Shown piece by piece: positions 25,933 to 34,870 of a DNA stretch of 45,799 nucleotides. The notes under the pieces were generated by a model that had not been told where the DNA came from, did not search any database, and saw only the letters and a list, made by a program, of their open reading frames with translations. A program made the translations under genes and the position numbers. Numbering within the stretch: the first letter of the stretch is position 1; the number at the start of each line of letters is the position of its first letter. The DNA comes from Nitrosomonas sp. (GTDB lineage Bacteria > Pseudomonadota > Gammaproteobacteria > Burkholderiales > Nitrosomonadaceae): NCBI GenBank assembly GCA_016721865.1, contig JADKHF010000021.1, positions 1-45,799 of the forward strand, given 5' to 3'.

Positions 25933-26301
25933 CTAGATCAACAACGCTGCAGCAACACGCCGCCCTTCTTCAACCAGAATATTATAGGTACGGCAGCAGG
26001 CTTTTGTATCCATTACTTCGATTCCGATTCCCATTTTGGTTAACTGGCTTAGTAAAGATTGATTGGGAAACTGGTGTGTGATGCCTGTGCCCAGAATGAT
26101 GATTTCTGGTTTAAAGGGTATCAGGTTTTCAAAATGTTGCGTTTCCAGCTGTGAAACCGAGATTGCCGACCAATCTTCAATCAAGCGGTCAGGCATAACT
26201 ATCAGGTTCTTTTCGTAACGAATCTGATTAATCAATATATATCCATCCCCATAGCCAGTGAAAATATATTGATGATCAAAATTTGCAGGATGTAATTTCA
26301 A
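25933..26301 (-). CDS. Mth938-like domain protein (DUF498)
   Basis: The intact 122-residue protein shows family marks: INQIRYEKNLIVMPDRLIEDW near the start, PEIIILGTGITHQFPNQ (about 65-81) and TKACCRTYNILVEEGRRVAAALL at the end. Relatives include the mitochondrial complex I assembly factor NDUFAF3; the bacterial function is unknown. It is monocistronic by spacing, 133 nt from the ACP-like gene. Confidence 0.85.
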   Translation of the reverse strand: MKLHPANFDHQYIFTGYGDGYILINQIRYEKNLIVMPDRLIEDWSAISVSQLETQHFENLIPFKPEIIILGTGITHQFPNQSLLSQLTKMGIGIEVMDTKACCRTYNILVEEGRRVAAALLI

Positions 26302-26434
26302 TGTTTTGCTCCATATTATTCTGAATTAGATGCAACAATTATGCATTTTTCAAAATGAAATACAATCCGCATTGTTCAAAGAGTGATTGATGGGGCTTCC
26401 TGCGGATCTTAAACGGCCAATTTATTTTTATCAG

Positions 26435-26683
26435 CTAATTTTCTTCAAAATTAACTAAAGCACCCAGTGTATCAAATGTTTTTGCGCTAATCTCGTCATC
26501 TTTAATCGATATAGAAAAATTTTTTTCTAAAGCCAGGATAATTGTAACGATTGCTACGGAATCAAGCTCAGAATATTTCCGAGTAATGGAGTATCCGATT
26601 CCATCGCATTGAGCCGTATCCCCCAATCCTAATACATCATTCAAAATCTTTTTTATTTCTATGGTATGGTCTATTTTAGTCAC
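26435..26683 (-). CDS. Acyl carrier protein-like protein
   Basis: The intact 82-residue acidic protein has a four-helix carrier pattern, with the phosphopantetheine Ser in SELDSVAIVTIILALEKNF, where the usual DSL is DSV. It ends FDTLGALVNFEEN. It is not next to fab genes, so it is probably a specialised carrier rather than AcpP; stand-alone carriers of this kind occur with exosortase or polysaccharide loci. Its partner is not in the window. Confidence 0.75.
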   Translation of the reverse strand: MTKIDHTIEIKKILNDVLGLGDTAQCDGIGYSITRKYSELDSVAIVTIILALEKNFSISIKDDEISAKTFDTLGALVNFEEN

Positions 26684-26825
26684 AGTAAAAAGCTATTTGT
26701 TTTTTTATGAGTATTGCAACGATTTTTAATTATAAGTCTGATCGTGGGTTGAGATCACTTGTTTACGTAAGTGAGGAATAAATAGCGCTCAGCTGATAAC
26801 AATGGAAAAGTTTTGGATTAATACG

Positions 26826-27545
26826 TTATGGCTGTATTTCAACAGTTGAATTGATGCGCGCAAGCCCGGACATGATTCGCCCTGATTTATTACGAACCTG
26901 AACAACTTGCCCTTCAGCTGCGTCTGCTAATGCCTGACCTTCTGAGCGGATACTGAATCCACGTCCTTGTGCAACCAGATTCACTGTTTGACCACGCAAG
27001 ACTACGTAGGGTGCTCGCAGCATTTGTGGACGTAATGGTTGCCCGGCAGTAAGGTTGGTGGTGGCCACTTTGCCGATTACTTGTGCGACATCAGTGAATA
27101 TGCCTTCCGGCATTTGTGTCAAATTAACATTCTGTGGTGCTATATCCTCATAGGCGAGTGTCTGCCCAATAGAAACAGGTCGTGCGATATGTAATACATC
27201 GGCCATTACAATTATTTCAGTCTGCACATAGATAGCCCATTTTGCAACTTGGCTGTCACAGCGGACCCCGATAGAAGTTTTTCCCCATAAACGTCCGCCA
27301 GTTGGTAAAAAAGGTTCTAAATGGGGACACTTAGGCAAAGAGAGATGCGTGTCAATCTGGCCTACATTCACGATAACCTGCCCAGATAGCGTGGCTGTAT
27401 TTTTGTATAGAAAATCCTCAATTGCTGTTTTAATCAAAGCGATTTCTTGGTATTGCGGGATAGTTTTGTGCTGCGTTGCAAATGCAGGAATAGAAAAAGA
27501 AGCAAGCATCGGCATACAGAGAATTAACACTAAGCAACGTATCAT
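26826..27545 (-). CDS. flgA: Flagellar P-ring assembly chaperone FlgA
   Basis: FlgA helps FlgI form the P ring in the periplasm. It is intact, 239 residues: signal peptide (LVLILCMPMLASFSIPAFA), an N-terminal domain with Cys residues (PKCPHLEPF, GVRCDS), and a SAF-like C-terminal domain with LTAGQPLRPQMLRAPYVVLRGQTVNLV and QALADAAEGQVVQVRN. It is transcribed divergently from flgB, the usual arrangement. No flgM follows within the window. Confidence 0.93.
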   Translation of the reverse strand: MIRCLVLILCMPMLASFSIPAFATQHKTIPQYQEIALIKTAIEDFLYKNTATLSGQVIVNVGQIDTHLSLPKCPHLEPFLPTGGRLWGKTSIGVRCDSQVAKWAIYVQTEIIVMADVLHIARPVSIGQTLAYEDIAPQNVNLTQMPEGIFTDVAQVIGKVATTNLTAGQPLRPQMLRAPYVVLRGQTVNLVAQGRGFSIRSEGQALADAAEGQVVQVRNKSGRIMSGLARINSTVEIQP

Positions 27546-27579
27546 AGATTTATTTACCCATTCATTTTTGCCGTTTTCT

Positions 27580-27594
27580 CGGCAATTATTGCCG
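27580..27594. promoter_or_regulatory. Palindrome CGGCAATTATTGCCG upstream of flgA
   Basis: A perfect 7-bp inverted repeat with one central base, 35 nt before the flgA start and within the flgA-flgB divergent region. It overlaps a second GCCG/CGGC pair (27570-27583). It could be a regulator operator; no matching regulator gene is in the window. Confidence 0.35.
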
Positions 27595-27700
27595 CCTCAC
27601 AGCTAGCTTAATCAACTGCAATAAAAGTCATATTCGAAGATAGCGTCTATTTCATGCTTTTTTTGTGAGTTGGTCTAGCAGCTCGAACATTTATTATAGT

Positions 27701-27716
27701 TGGCATGCTAAGTGCT
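27701..27716 (+). promoter_or_regulatory. Candidate sigma-54 promoter for flgB
   Basis: TGGCATGCTAAGTGCT has GG and GC exactly 10 nt apart and matches the -24/-12 consensus TGGCACG-N4-TTGC at most positions. It lies 43 nt before the flgB ATG, giving a plausible leader. Sigma-54 control of rod/hook genes is known in Pseudomonas and Vibrio; use here is inferred. Confidence 0.45.
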
Positions 27717-27758
27717 AATAAGTGAATAGAAAGCTATTTAAATTAGAGTGTATAGAAA

Positions 27759-28161
27759 ATGATTAACAAACTTGATAAAGAATTAAATTTTCATCATCAG
27801 GCCTTAAGCTTACGAGCTGCCAGGCAAGAGTTACTTTCTAGCAATGTAGCCAATGCAGATACGCCTAATTTTAAAGCGAAGGATATCGATTTCGCCAGTG
27901 TACTATGAAAAGCTTTCATTAACTAGAAACCTGAATAAGACGGGTTTAAATACGACATCCGTTGCATATTAATTCCGCTGCGCAAGGGCTCTGAGGGACA
28001 ACATATTACACCGCATTCCTTTGCAACCCAGTGCAGATGGAAACACGGTAGATGGACATGGAACGGACCCGGTTTGCTGATAACGCAATCAAGTATGATG
28101 CGAGCATAACATTATTAATAATGAATTTAGAAACTTAACATTGGCGATGCAGGAGAGATAA
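27759..28161 (+). pseudogene. flgB: Flagellar rod protein FlgB, frameshifted
   Basis: FlgB forms the proximal rod. The N-terminus is typical (FHHQALSLRAARQELLSSNVANADTPNFKAKDIDF) and the C-terminus reads ERTRFADNAIKYDASITLLN and NLTLAMQGR in other frames. Total length (403 nt) is five bases short of the usual size. There are at least three indels between 27900 and 28130. The stop is at 28159-28161, followed 2 nt later by flgC. Confidence 0.85.
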
Positions 28162-28163
28162 TC

Positions 28164-28564
28164 ATGTCATTATTTAACGTATTCGATATTTCAAGCTCAG
28201 CCATGTCAGCACAGTCCCAGCGTTTGAATGTGGTGGCCAGTAATCTTTCGAATGCTGATAGTGTAACCAGCTCAACTGGCGAACCTTATCGGGCGTCATG
28301 GTTTTTAGTACATTACAAGCGGCTGCCAATCGTGCAAGTGGCGTTAAAGTTGCTGGCGTTATTCATGATCCTTCTCCAATGAAACAGGTGTTCGAACCTA
28401 AACACCCGTTAGCGGATAAGAACGGTTATGTGACGATGCCTAATGTCAATGTTGTCGATGAAATGGTCAATATGATGTCGGCATCACGTTCGTATCAGAA
28501 TAGTGTCGATATGATGAATACCACCAAATCACTATTACAAAAGACTCTAACCATTGGTCAATAA
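28164..28564 (+). pseudogene. flgC: Flagellar rod protein FlgC, one frameshift
   Basis: FlgC is a rod component. The N-terminal part SLFNVFDISSSAMSAQSQRLNVVASNLSNAD is followed by a shift near 28298, after GEPYRA, into VVFSTLQAAANRASGVKV. The rest is intact, with the conserved end PNVNVVDEMVNMMSASRSYQNSVDMM. Ribosome site AGGAG precedes ATG. One corrected base restores about 133 residues. Confidence 0.9.
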
Positions 28565-28575
28565 AGGAGAACAAG

Positions 28576-29228
28576 ATGAATTCAGTCCAACAAACCAGTC
28601 ATCGGTCACAACGACAGGGATCACTGCTAAAAAGGAGGCTGAGAATCCCCAGGATCGATTCTGAAACTTCTGGTTACGCAAATGAAAAATCAAGATCCGC
28701 TTAAGCCGCTTGATAATGCGAGGTTACCAGTCAATTGGCACAAATCAGTACGGTAACAGGCATAGACAAGTTGAATACAACGCTGCAACTCTTGACTTCC
28801 GATTTTGAAGATAGCCAATCAATTGCAGCGACGGAAATGATAGGCCATAGTGCTTTTGTTCCTGGAAAGTCGATATCACTTGATGGAGATGGAGCCATCG
28901 CCGGGATTGAATTGGCTCAACCGGTTGATCAACCTAAGTGACGACGATATTCGGATAGCTCGTGGAATTGCCATTCGCAAGATTGATCGCGATGCGCACC
29001 GGCAGGTATTAGCACAATTGGGTGGGATGGCATGACAGACAGTGGCACCCAAGCTGCTAATGGAGACTACACCTTTGCTGTGAGTGCAAAACAAGATGGT
29101 AAGGATATTAAAATCAATACACTCTCATTAGGTTCTGCAATAGCGTTTCACACGGGGAACAGGGCACACTTCTTGATATGGGCGAGTTGGGATTGGTCGG
29201 TTTATCTAACGTTAAACAGGTATTTTGA
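28576..29228 (+). pseudogene. flgD: Hook assembly scaffold FlgD, frameshifted
   Basis: FlgD caps the growing hook. Recognisable parts are FLKLLVTQMKNQDPLKPLDNA (near 28665-28725), TSQLAQISTVTGIDKLN, SIAATEMIGHSAFVPG, and a C-terminal part ANGDYTFAVSAKQDGK. Indels lie near 28660, 28725, 28935 and 29130, with a stop at 29226-29228. A strong ribosome site AAAGGAG precedes ATG 28576. Length fits the family at about 217 codons. Confidence 0.85.
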
Positions 29229-29241
29229 TAAGGAGATCAGT

Positions 29242-30478
29242 ATGAGTTTTCAACAAGGTTTAAGTGGTCTAAGTGCTGCTTCTGACAAATCTGGATGTCA
29301 TTGGAAATAATGTTGCCAATGTCAATACCGTTGGTATAAACAATCCCAGGCACAATTTGCTGATGTTTTTCAGTTTCGTTGGATGGGTCAGGTTCGTCTG
29401 ATATCGGTGGCGGTGCAAGAGTATCAGCAATTGCACAAGAATTTAACCAGGAAATAGCTCGACCGACCATAATCCACTCGATATCGCAATTCAAGGGCGA
29501 AGGTTTTTTCGTATGAGTGAGGAGGGTGATTAGCTATAGTCGAAATGGCCAATTCCATCCTGATGCTAATGGTTATCTTGTGGATGCGACAAATACTAAT
29601 CTGACGGGTAATTTGGTAGACGCAACCGGAAATATTGTGGCAGGTAATCCTGCAAATTTGAGATTACCTACCGCTGGTCTTCCGCCTCAAGCGACGACAA
29701 ATTAGATTGGGGTTTCAATCTGGATTCCAGCGCCTGCACCGTCCAGTACCTGTTTTTGATGCGACTAATAGCGATACGTATCAGAGTACAAGATCAGCAA
29801 CAATTTTTGATAGTCTGGGAAATTCGCACATATTCCAAATTTATTTCCAGAAATCAGCGGCTAATACCTGGGATACTCATGCAGCAGTCGATGGAAAAGC
29901 GATTGCGTACCTATGTTGGTACCTGAACGCTATGCTGCGCAGCAGTTTTTGATGATAATGGTGAGTTGACTGAACCCGGTTGCACCAATTAAAGTACGGT
30001 TGATCTGACTACTATTGATCCGGCACTAGGCGCGACAGCTCCCTTGATTTTTAAACTGGATTTAACATCAAGCACCAATTTGGATTAGGTTTTAGCGATT
30101 TTTCACTCTCGCAAGATGGATTCACTGCTGGTCGACTAGCTGGGTTAAGACATGTGCTGATGGATTGATTCAAGGAAGTTATAGTAATGATCAAACGAGA
30201 ACCTCGGACAAGTTGTTTTGGCTAATTTTGCTAATCCACAAGGATTGGATCCTGTTGGTGATAATCATTGGTTAGAAACTCCCGCTTCAGGTCAACCTTT
30301 GATTGGCCCGCCAACAACGGGAACATTTGGCGAACTTCAAGGCTCTGCCGTTGAAAGTGCTAATGTTGATTTGACCGCTGAATTAGTAAAAATGATTACG
30401 GCACAACGTATGTATCAAGCGAATGCCAAAACAATTGAAACTCAGGATGCTGTTTTGCAAACATTGGTTAATCTTTAA
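29242..30478 (+). pseudogene. flgE: Flagellar hook protein FlgE, multiply frameshifted
   Basis: FlgE builds the hook. The start SFQQGLSGLSAAS is followed, after a shift at about 29283, by LDVIGNNVANVNTVG. Later pieces are QGEGFFRMSEEG, YSRNGQFHPDANGYLV, the middle domain TRSATIFDSLGNSHIFQIYFQ, and the C-terminus LQGSAVESANVDLTAELVKM ending at 30478. At least seven indels are needed, the densest run in the window. The total of about 412 codons is normal. Ribosome site AAGGAG. Confidence 0.87.
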
Positions 30479-30506
30479 TTTCTTCATCAAACTTGAGTAA
30501 GAACTA

Positions 30507-31248
30507 ATGGATCGACTTATCTATACATCGATGACTGGAGCAAACCATACGCTAAATCAACAAGCTACGGTTGCTCATAATCTCGCCAATGCGGCAACGA
30601 CAGGTTTTCGTGCTGAGAACAATGCATTCCGTGCTGTTCCGGTATTTGGTGACGGATTACCTACACGTGCTTTTGTCGTTGATTCAACAATTCATCCGGA
30701 TTTTACACCTGGTGCATTGCAAACAACTGGCCGCGATCTGGATGTTGCAATTCAAGGTTCTGGATGGATTGCAGTTCAATTAGATAATGGTGAAGAAGCC
30801 TATACTCGCAATGGCAGCTTGCAAGTCAGTCCCAATGGTATTTTGCAAACGCATAATGGACTTAAAGTCAAAGGTGATAGAGGTACGATCGCGCTTCCGC
30901 CGGAAACTCAAATCACAATCGGTGCCGATGGAACCGTATCATCTGTACCGATTACTCCTCAACCCAACACTGTGGTTATAGTGGGTCGAATCAAGCTGGT
31001 CAATCCGCCGGAAGAAAATCTTGTAAAGGGGGGTGATGGTTTATTCCGGCCTTAAGAGATGGGGTGTTGCACAAGTCGATGCAAGTTAAACTTGTAGATG
31101 GCACGTTGGAAGGTAGCAATGTGAATGTTGTACATGAGATGTTAGCATGATAGCGCTCGCCCGTCAATTTGATATGCAAATGAAAATGCTTGAAAACGCG
31201 CAGCAGAATGCACAACAAGCCGGTGAAATAATGGTTGTAAGAGTTTAA
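30507..31248 (+). pseudogene. flgF: Flagellar rod protein FlgF, frameshifted near the 3' end
   Basis: The first 182 codons are intact (MDRLIYTSMTGANHTLNQQA, then DLDVAIQGSGWIAVQ, YTRNGSLQVSPNG). After GGDGLFRP the frame ends; other frames give LVDGTLEGSNVNVVHEM and then IALARQFDMQMKMLENAQQNA with the stop at 31246-31248. Two indels (about 31050 and 31142) explain this. Length fits the family at 247 codons. Confidence 0.88.
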
Positions 31249-31278
31249 TCAAACAATAAATTTAAGAGGTTAATAAAT

Positions 31279-32061
31279 ATGGTTCGTTCCTTATGGATTG
31301 CCAAAACTGGTCTTGATGCTCAACAAACCAAAATGGATGTCATCGCAAATAATTTGGCGAATGTTAGCACCAATGGATTTAAACGTTTCGTGCAGTTTTG
31401 AAGACTTAATGTATCAAACTTTGCGTCAACCAGGCGCGCAATCCTTCTCAACAAACTCAATTACCCTTCAGGTCTACAATTAGGCACGGTGTTAAACCGG
31501 TTTCGACAGAAAGTATATTTACTCAGGGATCGCTTCAACAAACGGAAAATACGGGGAGATATTGCCATCAAAGCTATGCGTTTTTTTCAAGTTTTAATGC
31601 CAGCTGGCACGACCGCTTATACGCGTGATGGCGCGCTCCAATCAGATATGAATGGTCAGGTTGTAACTTCCAGTGGGTATGCCATCCAGCCAGCGATTAC
31701 AATTCCACCAAATCCTACAAGTTTAACCGTAGCACGTGATGGTACTGTTTCTGTGGGAGTGGCTGGATCGGCTACTCCAGTCCAAGTTGGCAATATCCAA
31801 CTGGCTAATTTTATTAATCCGGCAGGACTACAAAAGATTGGCGAGAATCTATACATGGAAACTGCATCCAGCGGAACACCCAATCAGAATGCCCCAGGTA
31901 CTAATGGTTTAGGAACACTAGAGCAGGGGTTTGTTGAAGCATCGAATGTGAATGTCGTGGAAGAATTAGTTAGCATGATTCAAACCCAGCGTGCGTATGA
32001 GATGAATTCCAAGTCAATTGAAACTTCAGATCAAATGTTGCAAAGATTATCGCAATTATAA
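31279..32061 (+). pseudogene. flgG: Flagellar distal rod protein FlgG, frameshifted
   Basis: FlgG forms the distal rod. The N-terminus VRSLWIAKTGLDAQQTKMDVIANNLANVSTNGFKR breaks near 31390, continues as SFEDLMYQTLRQPGAQS, LGTGVKPVSTESIFTQGSLQQTENT, and re-enters one frame from about 31540 to the end TQRAYEMNSKSIETSDQMLQRLSQL. The span equals 261 codons, as expected. Confidence 0.9.
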
Positions 32062-32087
32062 TTGAACGGGTTACCTGGAGTAATGTG

Positions 32088-32804
32088 ATGGTTAACAACA
32101 ATCTGAAAATAAATAATCAATTCTTGTATCTGCATACAATGATTGTTGTTCTGCTAGTATCAGGTTGCGCTCTGACACCATCAACAACTACCCATCAGCC
32201 CAATACACTTCATCCTCCGAAACATGCGGTAGTAGCTGCTCAACCCAATGGAGCTATTTTTCAGTCTATTCACAGTACAACAGGCGGGGTTCGTTACACT
32301 CCTTTGTTTGAAGATCGAAGGGCGCGAAGTGTTGGCGATACCATTATTGTTAATTTGAATGAAAGAACCAATGCCAGCAAGAGTTCAGGAAGTAATGTGG
32401 ACCGCTCTGGAAGTGTGAATCTTTCGGTACCAAGCTTGTTCGGAATTCCTTTAAACTTTCTAAGCGAATACGCAACAGTTGAAGCTAAATCAAACAATAA
32501 ATTTGATGGAAGTGGCGAAAGTGCAAGTAAAAATGATTTTAAAGGAACAATTACAGTAACTGTCATAGAAGCATTGCCGAATGGAAATCTTGTTGTCAGT
32601 GGCGAAAAACAAATCGGTATTAACCAGGGACAAGAATTTATAAGACTCTCTGGTGTTGTGAATCCAATTCACATCATGGCGAATACCATCTCTTCAACGC
32701 AAATTGCAGATGCGCGTGTTGAATATCGAGCCAATGGTTATCTGGATGAAGCACAAACAATGGGATGGCTATCCCGATTCTTTCTTACCGTTATGCCTTT
32801 CTAA
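32088..32804 (+). CDS. flgH: Flagellar L-ring protein FlgH
   Basis: FlgH forms the outer-membrane L ring. It is intact, 238 residues from ATG 32088 (7 nt after GGAG; a GTG three bases earlier is also possible). A lipoprotein signal with lipobox LVSGCAL (Cys near 27) makes it a substrate of Lgt. Family marks are FEDRRARSVGDTIIVNLNERTNASKSS and GEKQIGINQGQEFIRLSGVVNP. It is the first intact gene after a run of broken ones in this operon. Confidence 0.94.
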   Translation: MVNNNLKINNQFLYLHTMIVVLLVSGCALTPSTTTHQPNTLHPPKHAVVAAQPNGAIFQSIHSTTGGVRYTPLFEDRRARSVGDTIIVNLNERTNASKSSGSNVDRSGSVNLSVPSLFGIPLNFLSEYATVEAKSNNKFDGSGESASKNDFKGTITVTVIEALPNGNLVVSGEKQIGINQGQEFIRLSGVVNPIHIMANTISSTQIADARVEYRANGYLDEAQTMGWLSRFFLTVMPF

Positions 32805-32856
32805 ATTATGCGATGCATGAAAAATCATTACCCATGATATATGAATACATAGGATT

Positions 32857-33966
32857 ATGAAAATAAGCAATATAATTATTTATTCTTTTCTTGCGATGGG
32901 CTTATTTCTTCCGGGTGTTAGTACTGCCGATCGCATCAAGGATCTGGCATCAATTCAGGGGGTTCGCAACAATCAATTGATAGGGTATGGATTGGTTGTG
33001 GGTTTGGATGGCAGCGGTGATATGACAACCCAAACGCCATTTACAGTGCAGAGCATTATTAATATGCTTGGTCAGTTGGGTGTTAACTTGCCGCCAGGTA
33101 TCAACTTGCAATTACGTAATGTTGCTGCTGTTATGGTGACAGCGACGTTACCTGCATTTGCAAAACCTGGTCAGCAAATAGATGTCACAGTATCTTCCAT
33201 GGGTAATGCGAAAAGTCTGCGCGGAGGAACGCTCTTAATGACTCCCCTTAAAGGAGCAGATAATCAGGTTTATGCAATGGCGCAAGGGAGCATTCTGGTT
33301 GGCGGTATTGGAGCCGGGAATGCGGGAAGTAGTGTGCAGATTAATCATCTCAGTGCCGGGCGCATTGCGGGCGGGGCTATTGTAGAGCGTGAGATATCGA
33401 CTACAGTTGGACAAGGGGATTTTATTAACCTTGAATTGAATTCAACGGATTTTACGACGGTAAATCGTATTGTTGAAGCAATTAATGGACTCCATCCTTC
33501 AGCTGCAACTGCTATTGATGGCCGAGTAGTGCAAGTAAAAGCGCCTACTGATAATAGTAGGCGCATTATGTTTATTTCTCAGATTGAAAGTCTGGATGTA
33601 ACACCTGCAAGAGCACCAGCAAAAGTTATTGTTAATTCACGTACCGGCTCGGTAGTGATGAATCAAGCAGTAACACTTGAAACGAGTGCCATTGCGCATG
33701 GTAATTTATCCATTATTATCAATACTGAACCTGTAATCAGTCAACCAGGCCCCTTTGCACAAAGGGGTGAAACAGTTGTAACACAACGATCGCAGGTTGA
33801 AATACGTACTGATGAGGGGAATCTAATGCTATTGCCGAATGGCGCGGATCTTGGTGAAGTTGTCAAAGCATTAACGGCGATTGGTGCGACAACACAGGAT
33901 TTGCTGTCCATTTTACAGGCGCTAAAAGCGGCAGGCTCGCTGCGTGCCGAGTTGGAAATTATTTAA
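32857..33966 (+). CDS. flgI: Flagellar P-ring protein FlgI
   Basis: FlgI forms the periplasmic P ring. It is intact, 369 residues: signal peptide ending VSTA, then DRIKDLASIQGVRNNQLIGYGLVVGLDGSGD, the central PAFAKPGQQIDVTVSSMGNAKSLRGG, and the C-terminal LPNGADLGEVVKALTAIGATTQDLLSIL. Its product needs FlgA, encoded on the other side of flgB. A perfect 9-bp inverted repeat lies inside the gene at 33541-33564. Confidence 0.96.
   Translation: MKISNIIIYSFLAMGLFLPGVSTADRIKDLASIQGVRNNQLIGYGLVVGLDGSGDMTTQTPFTVQSIINMLGQLGVNLPPGINLQLRNVAAVMVTATLPAFAKPGQQIDVTVSSMGNAKSLRGGTLLMTPLKGADNQVYAMAQGSILVGGIGAGNAGSSVQINHLSAGRIAGGAIVEREISTTVGQGDFINLELNSTDFTTVNRIVEAINGLHPSAATAIDGRVVQVKAPTDNSRRIMFISQIESLDVTPARAPAKVIVNSRTGSVVMNQAVTLETSAIAHGNLSIIINTEPVISQPGPFAQRGETVVTQRSQVEIRTDEGNLMLLPNGADLGEVVKALTAIGATTQDLLSILQALKAAGSLRAELEII
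33541..33564. repeat. Perfect inverted repeat inside flgI
   Basis: GCGCCTACT and AGTAGGCGC enclose GATAAT, giving a 9-bp GC-rich stem in an otherwise AT-leaning coding region. It has no T tract, so it is not a terminator; it may be chance or an RNA-stability element. Confidence 0.5.
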
Positions 33967-33985
33967 CTAGCTGATTACAAATAAT

Positions 33986-34786
33986 ATGGTTATTTCGCCG
34001 GATATTTCAAGTAAGCTCGCAGTTGATGCCAAGAGCATTGATGATCTTCATTTAATGGCCAAGCGGAATCCAGATGAAGCTTTAAAAAAAGTAGCGCAGC
34101 AGTTTGAAGCATTGTTCATGAATATTATATCAGCGATGAATTCCAGTAATCAGTCGCCTTGGGTAAAAGATGGTCATACCAATGATAAATCTGAACAGTT
34201 ATGGCCGAGTGCTCAGAATTCTTTGAATGCACTGATACCAGCAGGAAAAACGAATCCATCAGCTGAGGCATTTATCGCACCAATCCCGTTGGAGGCGCAA
34301 CTAAAAAAATTATCCAATCACTTGACGGATTTTATCGATAATCTGTTGCCGCATGCAAAAATGGTTTCACAATCAACCGGTATTCCTCCGCATTTCATGC
34401 TGGCGCAAGCCGCATTGGAAAGTGGCTGGGGTAAACATGAGATTCGTTACGCGGATAATAGTCCAAGCTACAATCTATTCGGGATCAAAGCCGGTGCAAA
34501 CTGGAAAGTGGATGTTGTTGAAACAGTAACTACCGAATACATTAATGGTGCACCGCAAAAAATGGTTGAAAAATTCCGTGCTTATAGCTCTTATGCAGAA
34601 GGATTCAGTGACTATGCCAATTTGCTATTAGATAACCCACGCTATGCAAAAGTATTGAAGACCAACGATGCTGTTACATTTGCAAATGGCCTGCAACGTG
34701 CGGGATATGCTACTGATCCAATGTATGCTGAAAAGTTAATTCGAATACTCAATAGCGAAGCATTGCAAAATAGAGAACTCATTTAA
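33986..34786 (+). CDS. flgJ: Flagellar rod assembly protein/muramidase FlgJ
   Basis: FlgJ caps the rod and cuts peptidoglycan for rod passage. It is intact, 266 residues. The N-terminal domain shows ALKKVAQQFEALFMN but the following region (about 48-95) does not show the usual FxxEQ...M capping pattern. The C-terminal glucosaminidase domain (about 115-262) is well preserved: STGIPPHFMLAQAALESGWGK with the catalytic Glu, NLFGIKAG and FRAYSSYAEGFSDYANLL. Confidence 0.93.
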   Translation: MVISPDISSKLAVDAKSIDDLHLMAKRNPDEALKKVAQQFEALFMNIISAMNSSNQSPWVKDGHTNDKSEQLWPSAQNSLNALIPAGKTNPSAEAFIAPIPLEAQLKKLSNHLTDFIDNLLPHAKMVSQSTGIPPHFMLAQAALESGWGKHEIRYADNSPSYNLFGIKAGANWKVDVVETVTTEYINGAPQKMVEKFRAYSSYAEGFSDYANLLLDNPRYAKVLKTNDAVTFANGLQRAGYATDPMYAEKLIRILNSEALQNRELI

Positions 34787-34801
34787 TTAATAGAAGTTTT
34801 A

Positions 34802-34828
34802 TTAATTAAATTGTTGTTTTGCCGATAC
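34802..34828 (+). promoter_or_regulatory. Candidate sigma-28 (FliA) promoter for flgKL
   Basis: GCCGATAC at 34821-34828 matches the FliA -10 box GCCGATAA at 7 of 8 bases, and TTAA sits 15 nt upstream where TAAA is expected. It lies in the flgJ-flgK gap, 43 nt before the flgK ATG. flgKL carry a class 3 promoter in enterics, so the location makes sense. Confidence 0.5.
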
Positions 34829-34870
34829 AGCCACTAAATGTTTTTGAATACTAAGAATCGGATATAAACT

